Origin: Halomonas sp. A11-A
Lineage (GTDB): Bacteria > Pseudomonadota > Gammaproteobacteria > Pseudomonadales > Halomonadaceae
Direction: 5' to 3'
NCBI RefSeq assembly: GCF_003182195.1
Contig: NZ_QGTM01000004.1
Location: 62,001 to 126,000, forward strand
Length of the DNA stretch: 64,000 nt
The notes under the pieces are model-generated. The model did not search any database and was not told where the DNA came from. It saw only the letters and a list, made by a program, of their open reading frames with translations. The translations under genes and the position numbers were made by a program. This document shows positions 16,587 to 28,629 of the stretch, piece by piece (the stretch's first letter is position 1; every line of letters starts with the position of its first letter).

Positions 16587-16653
16587 CAACACTCCACGAA
16601 GAACTGCGCCCCTCGAGGCGCCGTTGGCGTTGGCATGGGGGTACCGGTGGGCC

Positions 16654-17976
16654 TCAGCCCAGGTACTTGATCATCACTCCCGCGGCCACCGCCGAGCCGA
16701 TCACCCCCGCCACGTTGGGCCCCATGGCGTGCATCAGCAGGAAGTTGTGCGGGTTTGACTCCAGCCCCACCTTGTTGGCAACCCGGGCCGCCATGGGCAC
16801 CGCGGAGACCCCGGCGGCGCCGATCAGCGGGTTGATCGGCATTTTGCTGACCAGGTTCATCAGCTTGGCCATCAGCACCCCGGCCGCGGTGCCGATGGCG
16901 AAGGCCACCATGCCCAGCCCCATGATGCCCAGGGTCTCCACCGCCAGGAAGCTCTCGGCCATCAGCTTGGAGCCCACTGCCAGGCCCAGCACGATGGTGA
17001 CGATGTTGATCAGGGCGTTCTGGGCGGTGTCGGTCAGTCGCTCCACCACGCCGCACTCGCGCATCAGGTTGCCGAAGCAGAACATTCCCAGCAGCGGCGA
17101 GGCGTCCGGCAGGAACAGCGCCACCAGCACCAGCAGCGCCAGCGGGAAGACGATCTTCTCGAGCTTCGACACCGGACGCAGCTGCGTCATGGTGATCTCG
17201 CGCTCCTTCTTGCTGGTCAAGAGCTTCATGATCGGCGGCTGGATCATCGGCACCAGCGCCATGTAGGCGTAGGCGGCCACGGCAATGGCACCCAGCAGCT
17301 CCGGGGCCAGCACGCTCGACACGTAGATCGAGGTGGGGCCGTCGGCGCCGCCGATGATGCCGATGGCGGCGGCCTGCTCGATGGAGAAGTCCATCCAGCC
17401 CATGGCCGACAGGCCCACCGCGCCGAACACGGTGGCAAAGATACCGAACTGCGCCGCCGCGCCCAGGAACAGGGTGCGCGGGTTGGCCAAGAGCGGCCCG
17501 AAGTCGGTCATCGCCCCCACGCCCATGAAGATCAGCAGCGGGGCGATGCCCGAGGCGACCGCGACCTGGTAGAAGGTGTAGAGCAGGCCATCGCCGTAGC
17601 CGACGTTCATGGCCACGTCCTTGGCGGCACGCAGCTGGTCCGGCGAGGCGCCGTTGTCGACCAGCGCCTTGAGGGTGGCCCGCCAGGCCTCCTCGCCGGC
17701 CAGCGGGTCCAGGGTCGCTCCCAGCGCCATGGCCATCTGGTGGAGCACCGCGGGGCGCGCCACCTCGATGGCCTGGTCCAGGGCCGAGATGGCCAGGCCC
17801 GCCTCGGGAATGTTGGCCAGGATGCCGGCGAAGCCGATCGGCACCAGCAGCAGCGGCTCGAACTTCTTGGCGATGGCGAGGTACAGCAGCCCCAGCCCGA
17901 CCAGGATCATCACGGCCTGGCCCGGGGTCAGGTTGTAGGCTCCCGAGCCATACCAGAGGGTTACCAGCTTATCCAT
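16654..17976 (-). CDS. oadB: Oxaloacetate decarboxylase beta subunit (sodium pump)
   Basis: OadB decarboxylates carboxybiotin in the membrane and couples this to export of sodium ions. The 440-residue polytopic protein has the family signature [16 protein letters not shown], with the key aspartate at about residue 212, and conserved [14 protein letters not shown] and [25 protein letters not shown] strings. It is the last gene of oadGAB, 11 bases after oadA, and converges on the GGT gene. In a halophile this would add a decarboxylation-driven sodium pump to energy metabolism, possibly useful to sodium-driven carriers such as the TRAP system nearby. Confidence 0.95.
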   Translation of the reverse strand: MDKLVTLWYGSGAYNLTPGQAVMILVGLGLLYLAIAKKFEPLLLVPIGFAGILANIPEAGLAISALDQAIEVARPAVLHQMAMALGATLDPLAGEEAWRATLKALVDNGASPDQLRAAKDVAMNVGYGDGLLYTFYQVAVASGIAPLLIFMGVGAMTDFGPLLANPRTLFLGAAAQFGIFATVFGAVGLSAMGWMDFSIEQAAAIGIIGGADGPTSIYVSSVLAPELLGAIAVAAYAYMALVPMIQPPIMKLLTSKKEREITMTQLRPVSKLEKIVFPLALLVLVALFLPDASPLLGMFCFGNLMRECGVVERLTDTAQNALINIVTIVLGLAVGSKLMAESFLAVETLGIMGLGMVAFAIGTAAGVLMAKLMNLVSKMPINPLIGAAGVSAVPMAARVANKVGLESNPHNFLLMHAMGPNVAGVIGSAVAAGVMIKYLG

Positions 17977-17987
17977 GGTGAGGCCCC

Positions 17988-19811
17988 TTAGAGCTCGATG
18001 AGGACGTCACCGACGGCGACGCTGTCGCCCTCGCCGACCTTGACCGCGGAGACGGTACCGGCGCTCGCCGCACGCACCTCGGTTTCCATCTTCATGGCCT
18101 CGAGGATGATCACCACGTCGCCCGCCTTGACCGCATCGCCCGGGCGCACGTTGACCTTGAAGATGTTGCCGGCCAGCGGCGCGCTGATCACCTCGCCGGT
18201 GGCGGCCGGCGCGGCCTCGGCGGCGGGCTGGGCGGCAGCGCCCTGCGCCTGGACGTCGGCGATCTCGCCGCCCTCGGCGACCTCGACCACGTAGGCCTTG
18301 CCGTTGACCTTGACGGTGTAGGTCTCGGGGCCGGCCGGCGCGCCTGCGCTGACGGCCGGCGCCCCGCCCTTCTGTGCGGCGGCCGGCAGCTTGGCAGCGG
18401 CCTCCGGTGCCTGGGGCGCCGGCTCGAAGGCGTCGGGGTTGTCGCGGTTCTTGAGGAACTTCAGGCCAATCTGCGGGAAGAGCGCATAGGTGAGCACGTC
18501 ATCGATCTCGCGCTCGCCCTCGGCCAGGCGGATGCCGTCGGCCTTGGCCTTCGCCTTGAGCTCCTTGGTCAGCGCATCCATCTCCGCCTCGAGCAGGTCG
18601 GCGGGGCGGCAGGTGATGGGCGCCTTGCCCTCCAGCACGCGGGCCTGCAGCTCCTTGTTGAAGGGGGCAGGCGCGGCGCCATACTCGCCCTTGAGCAGCG
18701 CCTGGACCTCCTTGGAGATCGACTTGTAGCGCTCTCCCATCATCACGTTCATCACCGCCTGGGTGCCGACGATCTGGGAGGTGGGGGTGACCAGAGGGAT
18801 GAAGCCCAGGTCCTCGCGCACCCTGGGGATCTCCTGGAGCACGTCGTCGAGCTTGTCGCCGGCGCCCTGCTCCTTGAGCTGGCCTTCCATGTTGGTGAGC
18901 ATGCCGCCCGGCACCTGGGCGATCAGGATGCGCGAGTCGATGCCCTTGAGTGAACCCTCGAAGGCGGCGTACTTCTTGCGCACCTCGCGGAAGTAGGCGG
19001 CGATCTCCTCGAGCAGCTCGAGGTCCAGGCCGGTGTCGCGCTCGGTGCCCTGGAGGATCGCCACCACGGATTCGGTGGGGCTGTGGCCGTAGGTCATCGA
19101 CATCGACGAGATGGCGGTGTCGACGTTGTCGATGCCCGCCTCGGCGGCCTTGACGATGGTCGAGGTGGAGAGGCCGGTGGTGGCGTGGCACTGCATGTGG
19201 ATGGGGATCTCCACCGCGGCCTTGAGCTTGGTGACCAGCTCATAGGCGTCATAGGGCTTGAGCAGGCCGGCCATGTCCTTGATGCACAGGGAATCGGCGC
19301 CCATGGCGGCGATGGTCTTGCCGAGCTCGACCCAGCCGTCCAGGGTGTGCACCGGGCTCACCGTGTAGGAGAGGGTGCCCTGGGCGTGGCCCTCGACGTT
19401 GCGCACCGCCTGGATGGCGCGCTCCAGGTTGCGCGGGTCGTTCATGGCATCGAAGACGCGGAAGACGTCGACGCCGTTGGTCTTGGCGCGCTCGACGAAT
19501 CGGTCCACCACGTCGTCGCCGTAGTGGCGATAGCCGAGCAGGTTCTGGCCGCGCAGCAGCATCTGCTGGGGGGTGTTGGGCATGGCCGCCTTGAGCTCGC
19601 GGATACGCTCCCAGGGATCCTCGCCCAGGTAGCGGATGCAGGCGTCGAAGGTGGCGCCGCCCCAGGACTCCAGCGACCAGAAGCCGACGCGGTCGAGCTT
19701 CTCGGCGATGGGCAGCATGTCATCGAGGCGCAGGCGGGTGGCGAACAGCGACTGGTGGGCGTCACGCAGGACGACGTCGGTGATACCGAGCGGGCGAGCG
19801 GTGTCAGTCAT
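17988..19811 (-). CDS. oadA: Oxaloacetate decarboxylase alpha subunit
   Basis: OadA transfers the C4 carboxyl of oxaloacetate to biotin. The 607-residue protein has an N-terminal carboxyltransferase TIM barrel ([12 protein letters not shown] near residue 17, [13 protein letters not shown] with the catalytic lysine, [13 protein letters not shown] with metal-binding histidines), a conserved PYC/OADA domain, an Ala/Pro-rich linker (about 480-530) and a C-terminal biotinyl domain with the target lysine 574 in EAMKMETEV. The layout is that of a full OadA rather than pyruvate carboxylase subunit B, supported by oadB and oadG on either side. Confidence 0.96.
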   Translation of the reverse strand: MTDTARPLGITDVVLRDAHQSLFATRLRLDDMLPIAEKLDRVGFWSLESWGGATFDACIRYLGEDPWERIRELKAAMPNTPQQMLLRGQNLLGYRHYGDDVVDRFVERAKTNGVDVFRVFDAMNDPRNLERAIQAVRNVEGHAQGTLSYTVSPVHTLDGWVELGKTIAAMGADSLCIKDMAGLLKPYDAYELVTKLKAAVEIPIHMQCHATTGLSTSTIVKAAEAGIDNVDTAISSMSMTYGHSPTESVVAILQGTERDTGLDLELLEEIAAYFREVRKKYAAFEGSLKGIDSRILIAQVPGGMLTNMEGQLKEQGAGDKLDDVLQEIPRVREDLGFIPLVTPTSQIVGTQAVMNVMMGERYKSISKEVQALLKGEYGAAPAPFNKELQARVLEGKAPITCRPADLLEAEMDALTKELKAKAKADGIRLAEGEREIDDVLTYALFPQIGLKFLKNRDNPDAFEPAPQAPEAAAKLPAAAQKGGAPAVSAGAPAGPETYTVKVNGKAYVVEVAEGGEIADVQAQGAAAQPAAEAAPAATGEVISAPLAGNIFKVNVRPGDAVKAGDVVIILEAMKMETEVRAASAGTVSAVKVGEGDSVAVGDVLIEL

Positions 19812-19867
19812 TGGCTTGACCTTGTCGTAATAGTGAAGGGGAAGTCGGGAAAGCGGGGAAGCCGGCG

Positions 19868-20119
19868 TCAGCGGCGATGGCGCTGACGGTAGCGATGCAG
19901 GGCGGCGCCGATCACCGCCATCAGCTCGTCATCCTGGCGGGGGGACGCCGGCGAGCGAGCGGGCGTGGCGGCGGGCGCGGGCGGCTCGGGGGCGAAGCGC
20001 CGGATCACCAGCGACATCAGGGTGGTCACGATCACCAGAACGGTAAGAAAAACAAAAACGAAGCCCATGCCGAGCCCCATCAGGGCCAGGCCCTCCTCCA
20101 GCAGTTCCACATCCTGCAT
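19868..20119 (-). CDS. oadG: Oxaloacetate decarboxylase gamma chain
   Basis: OadG is the small membrane subunit that holds the alpha and beta subunits together and stimulates activity through bound zinc. The 83-residue protein has one membrane helix (about residues 9-34, [20 protein letters not shown]), a proline/alanine-rich linker, and a C-terminal [21 protein letters not shown] segment that matches family members. I chose the ATG at 20117-20119, which has GGAGG seven bases upstream. It is the first gene of oadGAB and is divergent from dusC. Confidence 0.92.
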   Translation of the reverse strand: MQDVELLEEGLALMGLGMGFVFVFLTVLVIVTTLMSLVIRRFAPEPPAPAATPARSPASPRQDDELMAVIGAALHRYRQRHRR

Positions 20120-20236
20120 GCCGTGCCTCCGTATCAATCGTCAGCCACCGTGCCGCCAACACTCAGCAAGATAGCGTCTTGCGCAAATTTTCCGATGGTA
20201 TAACCTGCCACACTCCCGTCAGATTGCAATGAGGGC

Positions 20237-21259
20237 ATGGTGGAAGTCAGCGTTGTTAATTTACTACAAGACTGTAGCGGACGGCTCGGACTGGCGCCCA
20301 TGGAAGGCGTCATCGACGCCCATACCCGTGACCTGCTGACTCGCCAGCCGGGCTTCGACTGGACGGTGACGGAGTTCGTGCGCGTCGTCGATGCCCGGCT
20401 GCCGCCGCGGGTCTTCCACAAGCACTGCCCGGAGCTGCTCGGCCCCAGCGTCACGACCCCGAGCCGGATACCGGTCCATCTTCAGCTGCTGGGCTCCGAC
20501 CCCGCGACCCTGGCCGCCAACGCCTCCCAGGCGCTGAGCCTCGGCGCCGTGAGCCTCGACCTGAACTTCGGCTGCCCGGCCAAGCTGGTCAACCGCCACG
20601 ACGGTGGCGCCTCGCTGCTGCGCGACCCGCGCCGCGTCTATGCCGCCGTGTCCGCCGTGAACGATGCCGTGGGCCACGCGATCCCGGTCACCGCCAAGGT
20701 CCGCCTGGGCTTCGCCGACAGGCGCCTGGCGCTGGCCTGCGCCCTGGCCGCCGAGGCCGGCGGCGCGCGCCAGTTGGTCGTCCACGCCCGTACCCGCAAC
20801 GAAGGCTATCGGCCCCCGGCCCACTGGGAGTGGATCGGGCGCATCCGCTCTCGCCTGTCGATCCCGGTCGTCGCCAATGGCGACATCTGGACCCTCGAGG
20901 ACTACTGGCGCGCCCGCACCCTCTCGGGCTGCCGCGACGTGATGATCGGCCGCGGCGCCCTGGCCGACCCCTGGCTGGCCCCGCGCATCCGCCACTGGCA
21001 GCTCACCGGCGAGCGCCTGCCGGCGACGCCCTGGGCGGCGCGGGCCGAGATCCTGACCCGCTTCGCCGAGCTTCAGCGCAGCACGCTTCCCGAGCGGGTC
21101 GTGGCCTCCCTGATCAAGCAATGGCTGAATCACATGCGCGTCAGGGACCCGGAGGCCGCCCGCCGCTTCGAGCGCCTCAAGCGGATCAATGACCTGGAGG
21201 CTCTGCTGGAGGGGCTGGCGACTCGGGAGGAAGCCGCAGGTGCCGCGGCAGGCGCATAA
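20237..21259 (+). CDS. dusC: tRNA-dihydrouridine synthase C
   Basis: DusC reduces uridine 16 of tRNAs to dihydrouridine using FMN and NADPH. The 340-residue protein has the Dus barrel: LGLAPMEGV near residue 18, VHLQLLGSDP, SLDLNFGCPAKLVNRHDGGASLLRDP with the catalytic cysteine at about 113, then VKVRLGF-like KVRLGFADRR and VVHARTRNEGYRPPAHW, and IPVVANGDIW. The pattern WIGRIRS after the HAR motif fits the DusC subgroup. A TATAAC element 34 bases upstream (20198-20203) could be its -10 box. It is divergent from oadG. Confidence 0.93.
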   Translation: MVEVSVVNLLQDCSGRLGLAPMEGVIDAHTRDLLTRQPGFDWTVTEFVRVVDARLPPRVFHKHCPELLGPSVTTPSRIPVHLQLLGSDPATLAANASQALSLGAVSLDLNFGCPAKLVNRHDGGASLLRDPRRVYAAVSAVNDAVGHAIPVTAKVRLGFADRRLALACALAAEAGGARQLVVHARTRNEGYRPPAHWEWIGRIRSRLSIPVVANGDIWTLEDYWRARTLSGCRDVMIGRGALADPWLAPRIRHWQLTGERLPATPWAARAEILTRFAELQRSTLPERVVASLIKQWLNHMRVRDPEAARRFERLKRINDLEALLEGLATREEAAGAAAGA

Positions 21260-21282
21260 GCCGTAAACAAGCCATAAACCAT

Positions 21283-21319
21283 AAAAAAGAGGCGCACGTC
21301 GCAATGGCGACGGCGCCTC
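21283..21319 (-). terminator. Rho-independent terminator of the tRNA cluster
   Basis: A stem formed by GAGGCGC+CGTCGC and GCGACG+GCGCCTC (21289-21319) is followed on the minus strand by a run of six T (21283-21288). It stands downstream of the tRNA-Arg genes and also past the dusC stop, so it may end transcripts from both sides. Confidence 0.8.
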
Positions 21320-21398
21320 AAACGATCGCGGAGTCACGCTCGAACTCGGGCGACTCCGGCTAGCAGAAAACGAAGGGGGCGACCCCGGAAAGCAGAAG

Positions 21399-21422
21399 AC
21401 CCGCCCTCCTGAGAGGACGGGT
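21399..21422 (-). terminator. Hairpin directly after the last tRNA-Arg
   Basis: ACCCGCCCTC and GAGGACGGGT form a ten-base stem with one mismatch and a four-base loop, 8 bases from the 3' end of tRNA-Arg. There is only a short T-rich tail (TCTTCTGCTTT), so it may be a weak terminator or a processing signal for the tRNA precursor. Confidence 0.5.
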
Positions 21423-21429
21423 CCAGATC

Positions 21430-21506
21430 TGGCGCGCCCGGGAGGATTCGAACCTCCGACCACCTGATTCGTAGTCAGGTACTCTATCCAGCTGAGCTAC
21501 GGGCGC
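21430..21506 (-). tRNA. tRNA-Arg (anticodon ACG), copy 2
   Basis: A 77-base cloverleaf with seven-base acceptor stem GCGCCCG/CGGGCGC, anticodon loop CTACGAA (anticodon ACG, read as ICG), T loop GTTCGAATC and an encoded CCA end. It is identical to the copy 48 bases upstream and belongs to the Ser-Arg-Arg transcript. The csrA-tRNA-Ser-tRNA-Arg order is conserved in many gammaproteobacteria. Confidence 0.97.
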
Positions 21507-21554
21507 GTGGTGCGATGATTAGCGTGATCGCCATCACGTGGAAATGTTCTGAAG

Positions 21555-21631
21555 TGGCGCGCCCGGGAGGATTCGAACCTCCGACCACCTGATTCGTAGT
21601 CAGGTACTCTATCCAGCTGAGCTACGGGCGC
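21555..21631 (-). tRNA. tRNA-Arg (anticodon ACG), copy 1
   Basis: A 77-base tRNA identical over its length to the gene at 21430-21506, with anticodon ACG and encoded CCA. The two copies are separated by 48 bases of unrelated sequence. Confidence 0.97.
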
Positions 21632-21684
21632 CCTGTCTTCAATAGTGTCGACCCTATGATTGCGAGACCTGAGCCTTGCGGTCA

Positions 21685-21777
21685 TGGCGGAGAGGGAGGG
21701 ATTCGAACCCTCGATGAGGCTATAAACCCCATACTCCCTTAGCAGGGGAGCGCCTTCAGCCACTCGGCCACCTCTCC
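21685..21777 (-). tRNA. tRNA-Ser (anticodon GCT)
   Basis: A 93-base class II tRNA with acceptor stem GGAGAGG/CCTCTCC, anticodon loop CTGCTAA (anticodon GCT), a long variable arm (ATGGGGTTTATAGCCTCAT region), T loop GTTCGAATC and encoded CCA. It is the first gene of the tRNA cluster. Confidence 0.97.
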
Positions 21778-21795
21778 CTCATCGACACGGGGCGT

Positions 21796-21824
21796 ATCCT
21801 ACCGTTTATGAAGCGCTTTGTCCA
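21796..21824 (-). promoter_or_regulatory. Promoter of the tRNA cluster
   Basis: On the minus strand TGGACA (21819-21824) and TAGGAT (21796-21801) are spaced by 17 bases and followed by a GC-rich discriminator ACGCCCCG, as in stringently controlled stable-RNA promoters. It lies 19 bases before tRNA-Ser and just after the csrA stop. Confidence 0.75.
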
Positions 21825-21855
21825 GCGACACTCGTCTCTTTTTTCGGACGCGGGA

Positions 21856-22053
21856 TCAGTCATCGTGGCCGGAGGTGGCCTCCTCGCCCTTCTCGCGCTG
21901 GATGCGCTGGTAGATCTCCTCGCGGTGCACGGCGACGTCCTTGGGGGCATTGACGCCAATCCGGACCTGATTCCCCTTGACGCCCAGCACCGTCACGGTG
22001 ATGTCATCTCCGATCATCAGGGTCTCGCCGACTCGGCGGGTCAGGATGAGCAT
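21856..22053 (-). CDS. csrA: Carbon storage regulator CsrA/RsmA
   Basis: CsrA is a dimeric RNA-binding protein that represses or stabilises mRNAs by binding GGA motifs around ribosome sites. The 65-residue protein starts [16 protein letters not shown] and keeps Leu4, Arg6 and the RNA-contacting Arg44 in [11 protein letters not shown] longer frame extends upstream, but the MLILTR start is universal. It lies between lysC and tRNA-Ser, as in Pseudomonas. The small RNA candidate at 31967-32135, with ten GGA motifs, is a likely antagonist. Confidence 0.98.
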   Translation of the reverse strand: MLILTRRVGETLMIGDDITVTVLGVKGNQVRIGVNAPKDVAVHREEIYQRIQREKGEEATSGHDD

Positions 22054-22252
22054 GGCTGATCTCCTTCTCAGGCTTGTTCTGAAACTCGGCGGCAGCGGCT
22101 TGTTCGCCGCGGGAAACACACCGAGTCATTATGTGGCACGGCGTCGTCCGTGACCAATTCGGCAGCCGATGACACCTGACCTCCCCGTTGAAGGGAAGCC
22201 CCGTCACGGGCCTCCCTGTCAGCGTAGAAGGTGTCGGTCACCCGGGGCAGCC

Positions 22253-23491
22253 TTATTCGCTCTTGTCGAGGCCGAAGGCGGTATGCAGGGCGCGCACGGC
22301 GAGCTCCATCTGCTTCTCGTCGATCACCACGGAGATCTTGATCTCGGAGGTGGAGACCATGCGGATATTGATGCTCTCGTCGGCCAGCACCCGGAACATC
22401 TTGGAGGCCACGCCGGCGTGGGAGCGCATGCCGACACCCACCAGGGAGACCTTGGCGATGTTCTCGTCGCCGCGCACCTCACCACCGCCCAGGTCGGGGA
22501 TCACCTGCTCCTCGAGGATCCGCAAGGTCTTCTTGTAGTCGCCCTTGGCCACGGTGAAGGTGAAGTCGGTGTAGTCACCGGCCGGCGCCACGTTCTGGAC
22601 GATCATGTCCACTTCGATGTTGGCATCGGCGATCGGGCCCAGGATGCGCGAGGCGACGCCCGGCACGTCCGGGGTGTTGAGCAGGGTCAGCTTGGCCTCG
22701 TTGGCGGTGAAGGCGATGCCGGAGATCAGCGGTTCTTCCATGGAGTCCTCGTCTTGGTCGGAGTCTGCAACGATCAGGGTGCCGGGGCCATCCTCGAAGC
22801 TGGAGAGCACGCGCAGCGGCACGTTGTACTTGCCGGCGAATTCGACGGCGCGAATCTGCAGCACCTTGGAGCCGAGGCTGGCCAGTTCCAGCATCTCCTC
22901 CACGGTGATGGAGTCCAGGCGCCGGGCCTTGCTGCAGACCCGCGGGTCGGTGGTGTAGACGCCGTCGACGTCGGTATAGATCTGGCACTCATCCGCCTTC
23001 AGCGCCGCCGCCAGGGCCACCCCGGTGGTATCGGAACCACCGCGGCCGAGGGTGGTGATGTTGCCCTCTTCATCCACGCCCTGGAAACCGGCGACCACCA
23101 CCACCTGGCCCTCGTCCAGATCTTCCCGGATCTCGTCGGTCTCGATGCGCTGGATGCGCGCCTTGGTGTGGGAGCTGTCGGTGAGGATGCCCACCTGGGA
23201 GCCCGTGTAGGAGGTGGCCGGCACGCCCAGCTTGTGCAGCGCCATGGCCAGCAGCGAGATGGTGACCTGCTCGCCGGTGGAAACCAGCATGTCCATCTCG
23301 CGCGGCGTCGGCTCGTCGTTGATCTCGTGGGCCATGCCGATCAGGCGGTTGGTCTCGCCGCTCATGGCGGAGACCACGACCACGACCTGATGGCCGTCGT
23401 CGCGGAACCCCTTGACCTTCTCGGCCACGGCCTTGATGCGCTCCACGGAGCCCACCGAGGTGCCGCCGAATTTCTGTACGTATAGTGCCAT
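22253..23491 (-). CDS. lysC: Aspartate kinase
   Basis: Aspartokinase phosphorylates aspartate, the first step to lysine, threonine, methionine and diaminopimelate (and ectoine in halophiles). The 412-residue protein has the N-terminal kinase signature KFGGTSVGS (about residues 7-15), GRGGSDTTGVALAAALKADECQIYTDVDGVYTTDPR in the catalytic domain, and two C-terminal ACT domains (GIAFTANEAKLTLL, KVSLVGVGMRSHAGVASKMF) that bind feedback inhibitors. The start at 23489-23491 gives MALYVQKFGG, the family norm. It lies between alaS and csrA on the same strand, the Pseudomonas order. Confidence 0.96.
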   Translation of the reverse strand: MALYVQKFGGTSVGSVERIKAVAEKVKGFRDDGHQVVVVVSAMSGETNRLIGMAHEINDEPTPREMDMLVSTGEQVTISLLAMALHKLGVPATSYTGSQVGILTDSSHTKARIQRIETDEIREDLDEGQVVVVAGFQGVDEEGNITTLGRGGSDTTGVALAAALKADECQIYTDVDGVYTTDPRVCSKARRLDSITVEEMLELASLGSKVLQIRAVEFAGKYNVPLRVLSSFEDGPGTLIVADSDQDEDSMEEPLISGIAFTANEAKLTLLNTPDVPGVASRILGPIADANIEVDMIVQNVAPAGDYTDFTFTVAKGDYKKTLRILEEQVIPDLGGGEVRGDENIAKVSLVGVGMRSHAGVASKMFRVLADESINIRMVSTSEIKISVVIDEKQMELAVRALHTAFGLDKSE

Positions 23492-23557
23492 ATGCCGATT
23501 TTCCCTCGTGAGTCGAACGCCAGGGCGCCCGGATGAGTGAAAGGTGAATCCCTGCAA

Positions 23558-23590
23558 ACAGGGCCGGCACCCTGCGGTCACCGGCCCTGT
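23558..23590 (-). terminator. Hairpin after alaS
   Basis: ACAGGGCCGG and CCGGCCCTGT form a perfect ten-base stem around a 13-base loop, six bases downstream of the alaS stop on the minus strand and followed by TTTGC. The T tract is short; it may attenuate rather than fully stop transcription into lysC. Confidence 0.55.
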
Positions 23591-23596
23591 CGATTG

Positions 23597-26209
<2,613 letters not shown>

Positions 26210-26343
26210 GGGGTATCCGTGGCGATGGGCAGGGTGGCCGTCGGCGACGAGGCCACCCGGGGCGTTCGCAAAGGGAGACATTATAGCGCAGCTGTCAAGG
26301 GACTAAAGAGGCAGCACCCGCAAGAACGGGGCGGACCCTGCCA

Positions 26344-26838
26344 CTAGTCGAGATCCGCTGCCGAGTCCCAGGCATGATCCAGGGCGTGACGCACCTGCTC
26401 GAAGTCGAAGCCGCGACCGGCCAGGAAGCGCTCGCGCCGGGCGCGCTCGCGGGGGGTGTCGCCGGGGCCGGAGAAGCGCCGGGCAAGGGTCTCGCAGGCC
26501 AGGGCGAACCAGTCGACCCCGCCCTGCCCCTCCTGCTCGCTGAAGGCGCTGCGCACCAGCTCGCGCTCGATGCCGCGCTGAGAGAGCGCCTGGCGGATCT
26601 TCAGCGGGCCCTGCCCGCGCAGGATGCGCGAGCGCAGGAAGCTCTCGGCGAAGCGGGCGTCGGACTGCAGGCCCTGCGCCTCAAGGGCATCGAGGCACTC
26701 GCCGATGGCCGCAGGCGCGTGCCCCTTGGCCGCGAGCCGGCTGGCCAGCTCGGCACGGGAATACTCGCGCCGGGCCAGCAGGCGGATGGCGTCATCACGT
26801 GGCGTGGCACCGGCATCGGCATCGGCCTGAGCGAACAT
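26344..26838 (-). CDS. recX: Regulatory protein RecX
   Basis: RecX binds RecA filaments and limits their extension and recombinase activity. The 164-residue protein is a chain of helical repeats with family strings DAIRLLARREYSRAELASRLAAKG, DARFAESFLRSRILRGQGPLKIRQALSQRGI and RRERFLAGRGFDFEQVRHAL. It begins three bases after the recA stop, so it should be SOS-induced with recA. The N-terminal MFAQADADAGATP is variable and the exact start is less certain than the rest. Confidence 0.93.
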   Translation of the reverse strand: MFAQADADAGATPRDDAIRLLARREYSRAELASRLAAKGHAPAAIGECLDALEAQGLQSDARFAESFLRSRILRGQGPLKIRQALSQRGIERELVRSAFSEQEGQGGVDWFALACETLARRFSGPGDTPRERARRERFLAGRGFDFEQVRHALDHAWDSAADLD

Positions 26839-26841
26839 GGC

Positions 26842-27903
<1,062 letters not shown>

Positions 27904-27931
27904 GTCGGATCTCCTGGTCGAGGTGTCTGAA

Positions 27932-27951
27932 TACTGTATGACTGAACAGCA
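27932..27951 (-). promoter_or_regulatory. LexA (SOS) box of recA
   Basis: Bases 27934-27949 contain CTG-N10-CAG (CTGTATGACTGAACAG on the plus strand), flanked by TA on the left. It lies 29-48 bases upstream of the recA start and should place recA-recX under LexA control. I could not assign the -35 and -10 elements with confidence. Confidence 0.85.
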
Positions 27952-28010
27952 GTATGGCGAAAAAGGGTAGGCAGGACCAGTGCAAATTCGGCCCGGATAC
28001 GAGGCAGGGC

Positions 28011-28523
28011 TCAGCGAGCCTCGAGGCGACGGACCAGGCCCACCAGGGCCTCGCGCACCGCCTGCTCGCGCACCGCGCGGCGATCACCGGGATAGCGATG
28101 GCACTCGGCGCTGGCGCCCTGGGCATCGCCCCAGGCCAGCCACACGGTGCCCACCGGCTTCGCGTCGCTACCGCCTCCGGGGCCGGCCACGCCGCTGACC
28201 GCCACGCCGAGGCCGGCGCCGCTGTCGCGACAGGCGCCGACCACCATGGCCTCCACCACCTCGCGGCTCACCGCCCCATGGGCCTCGAGCAGCGCCTCGG
28301 GAACGCCCAGCAGGCGGGACTTGGCGGCGTTGGAGTAGGTCACGTAGCCGGTCTCGAAGTAGTCGGAGCTGCCGGCCACCGCGGTGATGGCGCTGGCCAC
28401 CCCGCCGCCGGTGCAGGACTCGGCGGCGGTGACCGTCATGCCCCGCTCTCGACAGAGTCGGCCCAGGCGCTCGGCCAGGGTGATGAGGTCGAGGTTGGCC
28501 AGGCTGGCGGCGGAACGGGGCAT
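28011..28523 (-). CDS. pncC: Nicotinamide-nucleotide amidase (CinA C-terminal domain)
   Basis: PncC deamidates nicotinamide mononucleotide to nicotinate mononucleotide in pyridine nucleotide salvage. The 170-residue protein is the stand-alone CinA C-terminal domain, with [18 protein letters not shown], the serine region of [19 protein letters not shown], and [25 protein letters not shown]. No N-terminal MoaB-like domain is present. The start at 28521-28523 is the ATG before the conserved core; the frame runs further upstream into the mutS promoter region without conservation. It precedes recA on the same strand and is divergent from mutS. Confidence 0.93.
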   Translation of the reverse strand: MPRSAASLANLDLITLAERLGRLCRERGMTVTAAESCTGGGVASAITAVAGSSDYFETGYVTYSNAAKSRLLGVPEALLEAHGAVSREVVEAMVVGACRDSGAGLGVAVSGVAGPGGGSDAKPVGTVWLAWGDAQGASAECHRYPGDRRAVREQAVREALVGLVRRLEAR

Positions 28524-28555
28524 GGGGCGGTCTCCTGAGTCATCTGCAATCGCTC

Positions 28556-28585
28556 CTGACGGAGTCGATGCCTGGACGGTAGAAT
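28556..28585 (+). promoter_or_regulatory. Candidate mutS promoter
   Basis: CTGACG at 28556-28561 and TAGAAT at 28580-28585 are spaced by 18 bases and lie 45 bases before the mutS start. Confidence 0.4.
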
Positions 28586-28629
28586 ACCGGCTTTTGTCAG
28601 CGAGTGCAGAGCCGCAACAGGGAGCTCCG

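Noticed and set aside
21430-21777. Integration site or prophage at the tRNA cluster
   Set aside because: Flanking genes are ordinary core genes in conserved order and there are no direct repeats of tRNA ends other than the full tRNA copies.
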